From DIGJ01 sp041821315 (GTDB lineage Bacteria > Bacillota > Clostridia > Lachnospirales > Lachnospiraceae): DNA of 64,000 nt. Numbering within the stretch: the first letter of the stretch is position 1; each line of letters opens with the position of its first letter. Under the pieces are notes generated by a model that saw only the letters and a list, made by a program, of their open reading frames with translations, searched no databases and had not been told where the DNA came from. Position numbers and translations under genes: made by a program. Location: the NCBI GenBank assembly GCA_041821315.1, contig JBGUEO010000009.1, forward strand, positions 72,499 through 136,498. Reading direction: 5' to 3'. Shown here one piece after another: positions 53,355 to 62,464 of the stretch.

Positions 53355-53410
53355 TAGAAAGAAGAAGGTTGCAACTGTTAAACGATTATCCGTTTGCAGT
53401 CTTCCCTTTT
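53355..53410. terminator. Probable terminator between the ABC operon and the chemoreceptor gene
   Basis: AAACG/CGTTT with flanking ACTG/CAGT and GAAG/CTTC form an interrupted stem, ending CCCTTTTT on the plus strand. It lies between convergent genes. The stem is imperfect. Confidence 0.5.
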
Positions 53411-53427
53411 TCCATTTCCTTGCTTTA

Positions 53428-54939
53428 TTAAAACTTACAGCTTATATCCGCACATATCACAAAATATTCGTAATTCATATTCTGATATTGCTTTGAGATT
53501 GTTCGACAAAGTTTTCCTGTCGCTCCTGAAATATAATCTTGCGAGCAGTAAACTCCACCGTCGTTCCTTGCTGCCTCCCTAAAATATTTTTTAGAAGAAT
53601 TATCCACTCCTGGCTCATTTGGTTTAAAATCTGCCGTTTCATCTAGTAAAATATCTGAATTAACAATAGTATGACTTTCTTGTATTCCATTTTTATCACA
53701 AACATAAAAACATTCTACTTCTTTTTTCCCTTTTATTTGTTCATAAAGAACCGTATCAATATCACTTGCTGACCTACAACTTTTTAATGAATTTACTAGT
53801 TCTTCCATGATTTTTTGATTATACATACTATCTATCTTCAAATTTTTATCGGTTTGTTGTTCTTGCCCGCTTATACGAAATTGGCAAATCAAATCTTTCA
53901 TTTTATTGGATTGCTGTAAGATACTCGATATCGTAGCCGCTCCCTCTTGCGCAAACGCTGCATTCGACTGCACCACTTCCGAAATATTTTGTATGATACT
54001 ACTTGTATTTTGAAAACTACTTTCCTGAATTTTGGAAGACTCTGCAATCTGTTCGCTTAGACTTGCAATGCTTTCGATTGATTTATGAATAGAAGAAAAA
54101 TGTTCTGCTGTATTATCTGCGATTTGTGTTGTTTCTTTTACTGTTTCAACATTATGATGAATTAAGCCTGATGTCTGGTTTAGTGCAAGTGCCGTCTGTT
54201 CTGCTAAACTTCCGACTTGTTGTGCTACCACTGCGAATCCTTTGCCCGATTCACCTGCTCTTGCTGCTTCTATCGAAGCATTTAATGCCAATAATTTTGT
54301 TTGTGTAGAAATTTTATTTATAATTTCAATCACATGACCGATTTCATTCGTAGAAGATTTCACGTTTTCCATAGAAGATAACATTTGATTCATTAGTAGC
54401 TCCCCAGCACCCACTTCTCTTTTTGCTTCTAGTACATTCTTTGATGCCAATACGGCATATTCTACATTTAATGAGGTTTGCTTGGTTAAATCTCCCATAT
54501 TTGTTGATAAGTCTTCAATTAAGCCAGCCTGTTTTGTTGCATTTTCAGCGATTATTGCAGACGAATCATCCATTTCAACGCACATATCATCAATATGTAC
54601 GGATAAATCCGATAATTCAGAAAATGTTGCATTTAGCGAATAGCTGATCTTGGACATCGCATTCTTAATCGGTATAAAATCCCCCTTAAATTTTACATTT
54701 TTATCCATCTTTACCGCCATATCTCCTGCTGATAAATGCGATAAAATATGTGATATCTCTCGAATATAGCTATTTAATAAAAAACTTATTTTATTAAAAT
54801 CATTCGCCAAATCAAGTAACATCATACCCTCTGATTGTTCAATCTGCGAGTCCAAAAAACCATTTGCCATTTCATGAATACTATTCGTAATCATTTCTGC
54901 TTCTTCCAATATTTGTTTATTATTTCTTTTTTTTATCAT
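53428..54939 (-). CDS. Soluble methyl-accepting chemotaxis protein with C-terminal sensor-like domain
   Basis: About 503 residues with no membrane span. The N-terminal part is helical with a HAMP-like stretch (about 70-130). The MCP signalling tip is clear: ISTQTKLLALNASIEAARAGESGKGFAVVAQQVGSLAEQT. After the signalling domain (about residue 390 on) comes a PDC/Cache-like domain: KKYFREAARNDGGVYCSQDYISGATGKLCRTISKQ. Sensors are normally N-terminal, so this order is unusual. The frame is open to 55053, but that stretch holds a terminator and a TATAAT box (54979-54984); the ATG at 54939 is the best start, although AAAGGAGG lies 26 bases upstream. Confidence 0.85.
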   Translation of the reverse strand: MIKKRNNKQILEEAEMITNSIHEMANGFLDSQIEQSEGMMLLDLANDFNKISFLLNSYIREISHILSHLSAGDMAVKMDKNVKFKGDFIPIKNAMSKISYSLNATFSELSDLSVHIDDMCVEMDDSSAIIAENATKQAGLIEDLSTNMGDLTKQTSLNVEYAVLASKNVLEAKREVGAGELLMNQMLSSMENVKSSTNEIGHVIEIINKISTQTKLLALNASIEAARAGESGKGFAVVAQQVGSLAEQTALALNQTSGLIHHNVETVKETTQIADNTAEHFSSIHKSIESIASLSEQIAESSKIQESSFQNTSSIIQNISEVVQSNAAFAQEGAATISSILQQSNKMKDLICQFRISGQEQQTDKNLKIDSMYNQKIMEELVNSLKSCRSASDIDTVLYEQIKGKKEVECFYVCDKNGIQESHTIVNSDILLDETADFKPNEPGVDNSSKKYFREAARNDGGVYCSQDYISGATGKLCRTISKQYQNMNYEYFVICADISCKF

Positions 54940-55020
54940 AAGAAAATTATGCCTACGTATGGCATGCCTCCTTTCAAGATTATACACACAAACCGTTTCG
55001 TCTACTCTATGTCTTTGCAT

Positions 55021-55060
55021 AAAAATGGGCAATGAAGTTCTAACGAACTTCATTGCCCAA
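55021..55060 (-). terminator. Intrinsic terminator after the histidine kinase gene
   Basis: A perfect 15-base stem (TGGGCAATGAAGTTC and its inverse) with a four-base loop, followed on the minus strand by five T. It lies between the kinase stop and the chemoreceptor promoter. Confidence 0.88.
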
Positions 55061-55104
55061 AAAAATTATACTAAGCATTCCTTTTTTTGTCAACTGTTGC
55101 TATA

Positions 55105-57228
55105 CTACTTTCGATAGGATGGAAACCGTATCGTTACTTTGAATAAATCACCATCTACTTCAATCTGAAAACTTCCATGTTGCAGCGTAACCAAGCTATT
55201 TGCTATACTAAGCCCTAACCCACTTCCATCCGAATTTCGTGATTCATCTCCTCTTCGAAAGCGATCCAACAACTCATCTACCGGAATATTCAATTCATAT
55301 GCAGACATATTTTTTATTACAAAGCAAACCTCTCTTCCCTCTTCCTTAACCTCCATATAAACACGGCTTCCACTTTGTCCATATTTCATTACATTGGATA
55401 ACAGATTCTCTAAAACACGCCACGTTAGCTTTCCATCGGCACAAATATAAGCTCCACCTTCTGGAAGATTCGTCCGTATTTCAAGATTTTCCATTTGAAT
55501 TTTCTCATCAAATTCACCGAGTGATTGCCTAATAAGTGCATTTAAATCAACCTTTTCCAAATTTACTGGCATATCACCACTTGATGCCTTTGCTGCTTCA
55601 AACAAGTCAGTTGTCAATATGGTGAGCCTCTGTGTTTTCCGATCAATGATATCAATGTAGTTTTTCTGTGTCTCATTTTCAATATTCTCTTGTTTTAGTA
55701 AATCGACATAAGTAACAATCGAAGTCAGTGGAGTCTTTAAATCATGAGAAACATTAGAAATAAGCTCTGCTTTTAGTCGTTCCGATCGAAGCTCTTTTGA
55801 TACAGCAGCATCCAAACCTTGAGAAAGTGAATTAATATTCTCTGCTAATTGCCCAAGTATTCCAGTCTCACTCTTAACCTGTATTTTGTAATCTAACTGC
55901 CCACCTCTTATTTTTTGCGTTCCTTCCGTAATCTCTGTAAAATCTCCAATATATTTATAAATCACATATATCAAAAATACAATCACAAACGGTGCTCCTA
56001 CTAAAGTCACACAAAGCATAGGTAGAAAAACTGCAAGAATAATTGCTCGCTTTGATAGCTTTCCCTTGTTCCAACAAGCAAGTATGACTTTAATTATTCT
56101 CTTTACCAGTCGAAAGCAAAGAAATCCATCCAAAAATTTTCCTGCCTTTACCTTTCTTATCTGCATCAAAATGCATTCCAGCAAAAAAGTTCCAGCAACC
56201 AAAACTCCAAAAAGCCATAACTGAAAATACCAGTCTTCATCAATGCTCCAGACAAATATTTCCTTTAACAACATATATAATACCGTTATACATAGAATTC
56301 CGATAGCCCAGACAATCTCCGATATAATCGTATCGATCCAGTATAAATGAACCATTTCTTCCTTTGGTTTTCGTCCAGTGACCGCCATAAGAAAAACAAA
56401 GGCCACTAGTCCTATTAAAACAAGCACTAGTCCCATTTGAACCATATCCTTTAAATCTTCTTTCTTTTGGTTCCACTCTCTCATTTTTTTCTCATAATAA
56501 GATTTTTTTACACCAACAAAAAGAGTTTTACCTGATACATTGTATCCATCTAATAAATGTTCCAGCTTTGCCGAATTTGAAGTAACTGCACCGCTTTCTT
56601 TAATATACCCATAAATTGGATATGCTTTGAACGTTTCAATCAAACGTTCTTCTTCCTCTTTTGTTCCACTCTGATATACAAATCTCGTTTCACTTTCCAA
56701 CTGTTCCATATCTTCTTCAAAATTTCGGATACGCCCATCCACATATGATTTTTTCACCAGTTCTTCTAAATCTGGATACTCCTTTAAAAATGCCGAATAG
56801 GATAAATCAATTTCTTCATCATTATAAGATTCCCTCGTTTTATTATCATAATCATAAGAAAAATTAATCTGTTTGTTATAATCTTCATACATTGTTATAT
56901 GAATTAATCCATTCGACTCAACCCATTCTTGATAGGGTTCACTCAAAATATCTCTGATCTCCTGATCATAAGAACCCTTTCGAATTGCCTCTGTACTTTC
57001 ATACGCTTCTTTTTCATAAACTTCCCATACATAGTCTGCAATGGAATCTCGAAAGTCATAACTTTCTTCATACCGATCAACCGCATAATCATAACTCAAG
57101 TTTACCGTTTCACCTATATTTTTGTTGTGTAATAAAAGAAAGGTTCCAATCACACATGCTGCTAAAATCAAATAGGCAATTACTTTTATATACCACTCTC
57201 TAGTTATATTTTTCAACTTTATAGCCAA
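55105..57228 (-). CDS. Sensor histidine kinase, VanS-like
   Basis: A 707-residue membrane kinase. One N-terminal span (VIAYLILAACVIGTFLLL), a 200-residue extracellular part rich in Tyr and Glu, then four more spans (about 265-440), and HAMP (EGTQKIRGGQLDYKI). HisKA is NVSHDLKTPLTSIVTYVDLLKQ (phosphorylated His); the N-box is VLENLLSNVMKYG and the G box DGSGLGLSIANSLV. The start overlaps the response-regulator end by up to 29 bp. The first TTG (57228) and a TTG at 57216 both lack good spacing, so the N-terminus is uncertain by a few residues. The stimulus is unknown. Confidence 0.93.
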   Translation of the reverse strand: MAIKLKNITREWYIKVIAYLILAACVIGTFLLLHNKNIGETVNLSYDYAVDRYEESYDFRDSIADYVWEVYEKEAYESTEAIRKGSYDQEIRDILSEPYQEWVESNGLIHITMYEDYNKQINFSYDYDNKTRESYNDEEIDLSYSAFLKEYPDLEELVKKSYVDGRIRNFEEDMEQLESETRFVYQSGTKEEEERLIETFKAYPIYGYIKESGAVTSNSAKLEHLLDGYNVSGKTLFVGVKKSYYEKKMREWNQKKEDLKDMVQMGLVLVLIGLVAFVFLMAVTGRKPKEEMVHLYWIDTIISEIVWAIGILCITVLYMLLKEIFVWSIDEDWYFQLWLFGVLVAGTFLLECILMQIRKVKAGKFLDGFLCFRLVKRIIKVILACWNKGKLSKRAIILAVFLPMLCVTLVGAPFVIVFLIYVIYKYIGDFTEITEGTQKIRGGQLDYKIQVKSETGILGQLAENINSLSQGLDAAVSKELRSERLKAELISNVSHDLKTPLTSIVTYVDLLKQENIENETQKNYIDIIDRKTQRLTILTTDLFEAAKASSGDMPVNLEKVDLNALIRQSLGEFDEKIQMENLEIRTNLPEGGAYICADGKLTWRVLENLLSNVMKYGQSGSRVYMEVKEEGREVCFVIKNMSAYELNIPVDELLDRFRRGDESRNSDGSGLGLSIANSLVTLQHGSFQIEVDGDLFKVTIRFPSYRK

Positions 57229-57898
57229 TTCCCCACACCACCTTTAAATATTTTGGTTCTTTTGCATTAATTTCAATTTTTTCCCGTATTCTTCGAACAT
57301 GTACCGATACCGTATTCTCTGGATTATAGGAAGGTTCATTCCATACATGTTCATAAATTTGCTCAATGGAATACACTCTTCCCGCATTCTTTATTAAAAA
57401 ATTAAGAATTCCAAATTCTACCGGAGTTAATTTAATTGGATCATCATCCACTTTTACCTCTCTTGTCTGTTCATTCAAAAACAGTCCCCCTGATGTATAA
57501 ACACCCTCACGATCCACAATTTCCATACTTCCAAGCCGAGTATAACGTCTCAATTGGCTTTTTACTCTGGCAATAAGTTCGAGTGGATTAAATGGTTTGG
57601 TAAGATAATCATCCGCTCCCATATTAAGTCCCATAATTTTGTCATAATCTTCACTCTTAGCTGAAAGCATCAAAATTGGAATATTTTTATTTTCTCTTAT
57701 CTTAAGTGTTGCACGCATACCATCCATTTTTGGCATCATGATATCCATAATAATCAGATGGATCTCTACTTGTGCTACTATCTCTAGTGCGCGAATCCCA
57801 TTATCAGCCTTTATCACCTCATATCCCTCATTTTTTAAATAAATCTCAAGTGCATCCGCAATTTCTTTTTCATCATCGCATACTAAAATTCGAAACAT
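57200..57898 (-). CDS. OmpR/PhoB-family response regulator
   Basis: A 232-residue regulator: receiver domain with phospho-acceptor Asp in LIIMDIMMPKMDG, acidic pair in LVCDDEKEIAD, Lys in LTKPFNPLELIARV, and C-terminal winged helix (KLTPVEFGILNFLIKNAGRVYSIEQIYEHVWNE ... VSVHVRRIREKIE). AGGGGAG precedes the ATG. It is upstream of and overlaps its partner kinase. Confidence 0.96.
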   Translation of the reverse strand: MFRILVCDDEKEIADALEIYLKNEGYEVIKADNGIRALEIVAQVEIHLIIMDIMMPKMDGMRATLKIRENKNIPILMLSAKSEDYDKIMGLNMGADDYLTKPFNPLELIARVKSQLRRYTRLGSMEIVDREGVYTSGGLFLNEQTREVKVDDDPIKLTPVEFGILNFLIKNAGRVYSIEQIYEHVWNEPSYNPENTVSVHVRRIREKIEINAKEPKYLKVVWGIGYKVEKYN

Positions 57899-58036
57899 TT
57901 TCTTTCTCCCCTTTTCTCCTTTTGCGGAGCTTTCTTACAAAAATTATTATATATGGCATATCTTAATAAATCATTTACAAAATTCCTAAGATTTTCTTAA
58001 CATCTAAAATTATAGTATAGCAAAAAAACATATCCA

Positions 58037-58065
58037 TTGTAATCTTTTTCCATTCTTGCTATACT
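58037..58065 (+). promoter_or_regulatory. Promoter of the orphan trpB
   Basis: TTGTAA (58037-58042), 17 bases, then an extended -10 TGCTATACT (core 58060-58065). The leader to the trpB ATG is about 55 bases and shows no T-box or Trp leader peptide. Confidence 0.7.
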
Positions 58066-58126
58066 AAGTTAAAACATTCATACATTACTTTATTAAATTG
58101 TACATCGTATTTAGGAGGATTTTACT

Positions 58127-59347
58127 ATGGATTACAGAACTTATTTACGCAATCATCCAGATTCAAAAGGTCGTTTCGGCCCATATGGCGGTGCCTATCT
58201 TCCAGACCAACTCATCCCTGCATTTGAGGAAATAGCGAAAGCCTATCAAACTATCTGCCATTCTTCTCAATTTATTAATGAACTTCGAAGGATTCGGAAA
58301 GAATTCCAAGGACGCCCAACACCAGTGCATCACTGCGAACGACTATCCGCACATAGCGGCGGTGCTCAAATTTACCTAAAGCGCGAAGATTTAAATCATA
58401 CGGGAGCGCATAAGTTGAATCATTGTATGGGTGAAGGACTTTTGGCAAAATTTATGGGTAAAAAACGTCTGATTGCAGAAACCGGTGCTGGTCAACATGG
58501 TGTTGCACTTGCAACTGCTGCAGCATTCTTTGGTCTAGAATGTGAAATTCATATGGGAGAAGTCGATATTGCCAAACAAGCTCCTAATGTTACGCGTATG
58601 AAAATCCTCGGTGCAAAAGTAATTCCTGTATCGCATGGATTAAAGACACTCAAGGAAGCGGTTGATTCTGCCTTTGAATCCTATGCAAAAAATTACAAAG
58701 ATTCCATTTATTGCATTGGTTCTGCTCTAGGTCCTCATCCATTTCCCCTAATGGTACGTGATTTTCAATCTGTTATTGGATATGAAGCAAAAGACCAGTT
58801 TCAGGAGATGACTGGATTGATGCCCGACGTAATTTGTGCCTGTGTGGGTGGTGGAAGTAACGCAGCTGGAATGTTCATTCCCTTCTTAAATGAGGCAGTT
58901 GATATCATTGGTGTAGAACCACTTGGAAGAGGATCACACTTAGGAGATCATGCAGCTTCTATGTCTTATGGTGAAAAGGGAATCATGCATGGATTTGAAA
59001 GTATTATGCTAATGGATGACAAGGGAAATCCAGCTCCTGTCTATTCCATAGCAAGCGGTCTTGATTACCCTTCCGTTGGTCCAGAGCATGCTTACTTACG
59101 AGACTTGGGGCGCATTCAATATGAAACTGCTACTGATGAAGAAGCAATGGAAGCCTTCTTCCTACTCTCAAGATTAGAAGGTATTATTCCCGCTCTTGAG
59201 AGTTCTCATGCGGTTGCTTATGCAATGAAAAAGGCGAAAGAAATGGAACAAGGTTCCATCCTGGTAAACTTAAGCGGCCGTGGAGACAAAGACATTGATT
59301 ATGTTGTCGAAAAATATGGCTACGGAGATAATTATTTTCTATCATAA
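58127..59347 (+). CDS. trpB: Tryptophan synthase beta chain-like protein (stand-alone)
   Basis: A 406-residue TrpB. The PLP lysine is Lys 96 in LNHTGAHKLNHC; the catalytic Glu is in LIAETGAGQHGVA; the phosphate-binding glycines are in CVGGGSNAAGMF; and the tail LSGRGDKDIDYV is standard. AGGAGG precedes the ATG. No trpA or other trp gene is beside it, and it has its own promoter and terminator. It could make Trp from indole and serine on its own, rescue indole, or act as a second copy besides a normal trp operon. Confidence 0.93.
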   Translation: MDYRTYLRNHPDSKGRFGPYGGAYLPDQLIPAFEEIAKAYQTICHSSQFINELRRIRKEFQGRPTPVHHCERLSAHSGGAQIYLKREDLNHTGAHKLNHCMGEGLLAKFMGKKRLIAETGAGQHGVALATAAAFFGLECEIHMGEVDIAKQAPNVTRMKILGAKVIPVSHGLKTLKEAVDSAFESYAKNYKDSIYCIGSALGPHPFPLMVRDFQSVIGYEAKDQFQEMTGLMPDVICACVGGGSNAAGMFIPFLNEAVDIIGVEPLGRGSHLGDHAASMSYGEKGIMHGFESIMLMDDKGNPAPVYSIASGLDYPSVGPEHAYLRDLGRIQYETATDEEAMEAFFLLSRLEGIIPALESSHAVAYAMKKAKEMEQGSILVNLSGRGDKDIDYVVEKYGYGDNYFLS

Positions 59348-59353
59348 CGTTCA

Positions 59354-59403
59354 AAAAAGGGATGTGGCAAAATATATTTTTATTTTGCCACATCCCTTTT
59401 TTA
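59354..59403. terminator. Bidirectional terminator after trpB
   Basis: A long stem (AAAAAAGGGATGTGGCAAAAT and its inverse) with a short T-rich loop and U-rich tails in both directions. It separates the convergent trpB and nucleotidase genes. Confidence 0.92.
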
Positions 59404-59410
59404 TTTTGTT

Positions 59411-61123
59411 TTATTTGGTTACAACTTTAATTCTTCCCTCGCCTTTTGGATCTGCATAATCTTTTCCAACAACGCCACCTAAATTGTCCGTTAAATATGT
59501 AATTAAAATTTCATTATCAACCGCAACTTCATCTTTTAAAATCTTACAGTTTTTAAACATTGAATATCCATCACCACTGCTCTTTAATGTGTAATTGATA
59601 CCCGCTAATGAATACTTTTTCTTAAGATCTAACTTGACATATTTTCCTGTCTTGCTATTCAATACCTTAATATTTTGCACACGATATTTTCCATTGACAC
59701 GCTTAAACATTCCAGAATCATCTACTTTTACAGAAGAAGCAATCGATGAATTGATTTCATATGTCATACCCGACACCTGTAAGAATCCACCACTTTCTTC
59801 TGGATAATTTTTTGCACCCATTTCAAGTGCATCTTTAATCTGCTGTCCTGTTACCTGCATCACACATCCCATATTGCTCCACGGAAATACCGATAATAAA
59901 TTATTGTATGTAATATCCCCACTTGTTATATTTTCACGGATACCACCACCATTCATAATTGCAACATCTGCGTCAAGAACCATACGAAGCGCATCCGCAC
60001 AAAAATCTCCGAGATTTGTTTCTGCATTACGAATCGCACGTTCCTTTGTTGTTATATCGAGTGTAGTTAAATCAACTGTTGTTTTTCCAATTACCTTTGA
60101 TATTTGCGCCTCATACTCTTTTTGTACTTCTTCAATGTATGTTTTCACTGCCGTATCTGTTTTTGTATAATCTTTTAAAGAAACCAATTGCGTCGAAATA
60201 TCGCCATCGTCTTCAATTATAAGTTCGCCAATGTTAGCAAATTTCGTTCCAGTAGACGATACAACAACCCCTTCTCCCTCTTTATTCTTGATTGTATTTT
60301 CTGCAAAAGTACTATGAGAATGTCCATCGAGTAAAACATCAATCCCCGTTGTGTTTTCAATTACACTCGTTGATGTCCAACGATCTGTAATCCCATCCGT
60401 TCCTAAATGAGCAAGTGCAACCACATAATCTGCTCCTGCTTTTTTTGCTATATTAACCGTTTTTTGTACACGTTTATAGAGTGCTTTCCCTTTTTTATCA
60501 TTACAAAAATCATAAATATAATTACCCTCTTCATCTTGAAAATATGCAGGTGTTGACTTTGTAATAGACTCTGGAGTTGTTATTCCAATAAACGCTATCT
60601 TTTTATCTCCATATTTTTTCATAGTATACGCTGCGTACACCGATTTCTTGGTTTTCAAATTCATGAAATTACAACTTACAACTTTACTTTGTAACATATT
60701 AGTCAGGACTTTTAATTGATCCATCTGATAATCAAATTCATGATTACCAAGCGTAACTACATCATATCCAACCTGATTCATAATATTTATAATATTTTCT
60801 CCCTTGGATAGAGCTCCAATCGTTGCACCTTGTGCAAAATCCCCACAAGATACTACAGATACATAATTGGTCTTTTCCTTCATATCCTTTTTTAATGCCG
60901 CAATCGTTTCATATCCATCAACAGCACAATGAACATCATTATCATAAAGAATAACAATGTCACTACTTGATACACTGTCTGCTGGTGTCGTTGTAGTTGG
61001 TGTCGTTGTAGCTGCCGTCGTTTCCGCTTTTATCATCTGAGTTGGTAGACTAGACATACCAAGTACTAACACAATGACCATCAATACGGATAAGACTTTT
61101 TGTAACTTACTTGATAATTTCAT
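59411..61123 (-). CDS. Secreted 5'-nucleotidase / metallophosphatase family protein
   Basis: A 570-residue exported enzyme with a signal peptide (VLSVLMVIVLVLGMSSLPTQMIKA) and a Thr-rich spacer. The metallophosphatase domain has VILYDNDVHCA, SCGDFAQGA, TLGNHEFDYQ, ALAHLG and DVLLDGHSHS. The C-terminal nucleotide-binding domain has NAETNLGDFCADALR, IMNGGGIRENI and LSVFPWSN. The likely role is releasing nucleosides from external nucleotides. There is no LPXTG or S-layer anchor, so it is secreted or loosely attached. Confidence 0.93.
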   Translation of the reverse strand: MKLSSKLQKVLSVLMVIVLVLGMSSLPTQMIKAETTAATTTPTTTTPADSVSSSDIVILYDNDVHCAVDGYETIAALKKDMKEKTNYVSVVSCGDFAQGATIGALSKGENIINIMNQVGYDVVTLGNHEFDYQMDQLKVLTNMLQSKVVSCNFMNLKTKKSVYAAYTMKKYGDKKIAFIGITTPESITKSTPAYFQDEEGNYIYDFCNDKKGKALYKRVQKTVNIAKKAGADYVVALAHLGTDGITDRWTSTSVIENTTGIDVLLDGHSHSTFAENTIKNKEGEGVVVSSTGTKFANIGELIIEDDGDISTQLVSLKDYTKTDTAVKTYIEEVQKEYEAQISKVIGKTTVDLTTLDITTKERAIRNAETNLGDFCADALRMVLDADVAIMNGGGIRENITSGDITYNNLLSVFPWSNMGCVMQVTGQQIKDALEMGAKNYPEESGGFLQVSGMTYEINSSIASSVKVDDSGMFKRVNGKYRVQNIKVLNSKTGKYVKLDLKKKYSLAGINYTLKSSGDGYSMFKNCKILKDEVAVDNEILITYLTDNLGGVVGKDYADPKGEGRIKVVTK

Positions 61124-61240
61124 ATAAAGTTCCTCTCTTTCCTCTGATAAATGTATAATTATGGTAGCACTTTTTATTATATTTCACAAGCCCCATTGTC
61201 TCCCTTTTGATAAGTTTTTATTTATAACCATTTACATCGT

Positions 61241-61810
61241 TTAAGTCAGATTTTCTATTTCAATCGTACATGGAATCATAGTCAATGGATGGCATATACT
61301 TACGTCCTCATAAATTAATCGCAGCATTGGACGCATTCCATTTATACTATATCGATCGGATGCATACGTAATCCCTCTTGTGTCATCCTTCCCTGTTAAC
61401 AACAACCCTTTGTTTTCTATTTCTTCATGAATCCAGGCCTTTACAATATCCGTTATATCTACTTCCGTATGGTTTACGCATTCCTTATCTACAAATGATT
61501 TTTTTCGACTAAAATCTAGCTGTGGAGGTAGATACATACAACTATAGTTGCTAAAAAAATCTAACAATGGGTATACACTGTAATCATTGCACTCTTTATC
61601 CACTAGATTATCTCTACCTTGCATCGGTATTTTAAATAAAATAAGTCTGGCTTCCTTTAACGACTCTAAATAGGAGTACGAAGGCAAATTAAACGATACG
61701 TATATTTGATACTCACATCCTAAGCGTAAATATCCTTTATTCTTTTCCATACAACAACAATTTTTAGTAGAGCTAACTGCATTGTCACATTTTATATCAA
61801 GTACACTCAT
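61241..61810 (-). CDS. DNRLRE-domain-like protein with a Cys cluster
   Basis: A 189-residue protein. The pattern LRLG...YVSFNLPS...LKEARLILFKIP ... VDITDIVKAWIHEEIENKGLLLTGKDDTRGITYASDRY...MLRLIYE fits the beta-rich DNRLRE fold found in surface proteins. There is no signal peptide, and a CCC triplet lies near residue 17 of the mature start. The ATG at 61810 has GGGGGGTGA just upstream; the longer frame (to 61858) is unsupported. It is divergent from the 103-aa beta-rich gene. A role on the spore or cell surface is possible, but not shown. Confidence 0.6.
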   Translation of the reverse strand: MSVLDIKCDNAVSSTKNCCCMEKNKGYLRLGCEYQIYVSFNLPSYSYLESLKEARLILFKIPMQGRDNLVDKECNDYSVYPLLDFFSNYSCMYLPPQLDFSRKKSFVDKECVNHTEVDITDIVKAWIHEEIENKGLLLTGKDDTRGITYASDRYSINGMRPMLRLIYEDVSICHPLTMIPCTIEIENLT

Positions 61811-61992
61811 TTTTGTCACCCCCCCTATCATCCTATGTTTATTTTTATATTTTGACACAAATCAACTCCCGATTCATATATTATATATATAATTTCGCCT
61901 TTTTCACCTTTTTTCGACAATGGAATATAGTAGTATGGGAGGTATAAATTAATCAAACATTCAAGACTATTCCTTATAAAGGAGGTGATCTT

Positions 61993-62304
61993 ATCGCTAT
62001 TAATGTTACCGTAACGAATGCCGAAACATTCAATACCAGTGAAGAAAACGTGTTCTTCGATATTATATTCACAAATACAAATGCATTTAGTTATGCTGCA
62101 AACTCAACCATCTACTACTACGCATATCTTACTGACTCAACAGCAGGTACTCCTCTGACAAGAGAAGTTACTTTCGCAGTTGATGAAGTTGCTGAAGGTA
62201 CTGTTGCAGCGGATACTCCTGTAACCTTTACGTTTGAAAATACAACGAACTTGGTTCCTACTGTTACTCCATCGGATGGTAGAATCTTCTATGTCGCACA
62301 GTAA
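61993..62304 (+). CDS. Small beta-rich protein with an apparent ATC start codon
   Basis: A 103-residue frame. A perfect 12-base anti-16S match (AAAGGAGGTGATC, from 61979) lies 7 bases before ATC GCT ATT AAT GTT, exactly where MAINV would be expected. No ATG, GTG or TTG lies in frame until GTG at 62050, which has no ribosome site and would remove an obviously coding stretch (NVTVTNAETFN, ENVFFDIIFTN). The protein is Thr/Val/Phe-rich, alternating, without a signal peptide, so a beta-sandwich is likely. Function unknown. It is followed by a terminator. ATC could be a true rare start or a mutated ATG. Confidence 0.6.
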   Translation: MAINVTVTNAETFNTSEENVFFDIIFTNTNAFSYAANSTIYYYAYLTDSTAGTPLTREVTFAVDEVAEGTVAADTPVTFTFENTTNLVPTVTPSDGRIFYVAQ

Positions 62305-62311
62305 TTTTCAA

Positions 62312-62364
62312 AAACAAATCAGCACCACCCACAAAATAGCGGGTAGTGCTGATTTCATTTTACT
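62312..62364 (+). terminator. Terminator after the ATC-start gene
   Basis: AAATCAGCACCACCC (62316-62330) pairs with GGGTAGTGCTGATTT (62341-62355) with one mismatch, then CATTTTA. It marks the end of the host unit before the integrase. Confidence 0.8.
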
Positions 62365-62464
62365 GCTTATTTCATTACAATATTTACGATTCTTGTTCAA
62401 CTTAGCTATTTTCAGTACTTTGAACAACATCACCAAAATTTTATTCCACTTTTACTCCACTGAA
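62365..62464. other. Probable left junction (att region) of an integrative element
   Basis: A 100-bp AT-rich gap between the host terminator and the integrase stop. It contains TTCCACTTTTACTCCACT close to the integrase end; TTTACTCCA occurs again at 63730-63738 just before the integrase gene, so these could be integrase arm-binding repeats. The exact attachment core cannot be fixed without the other end. Confidence 0.4.

Noticed and set aside
54939..54970. Nine-codon ORF (from ATG at 54964) overlapping the chemoreceptor start
   Set aside because: The SD is only one base from its ATG, so translation is doubtful, although its TGA does overlap the ATG of the receptor.
54940..55053. N-terminal extension of the chemoreceptor frame
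   Set aside because: The stretch contains a perfect terminator stem and a TATAAT box, so it is not translated.
54937..55100. Cyclic-di-GMP (GEMM) riboswitch upstream of the chemoreceptor
   Set aside because: None of the GEMM conserved blocks is present, and the likely transcription start lies too close to the gene.
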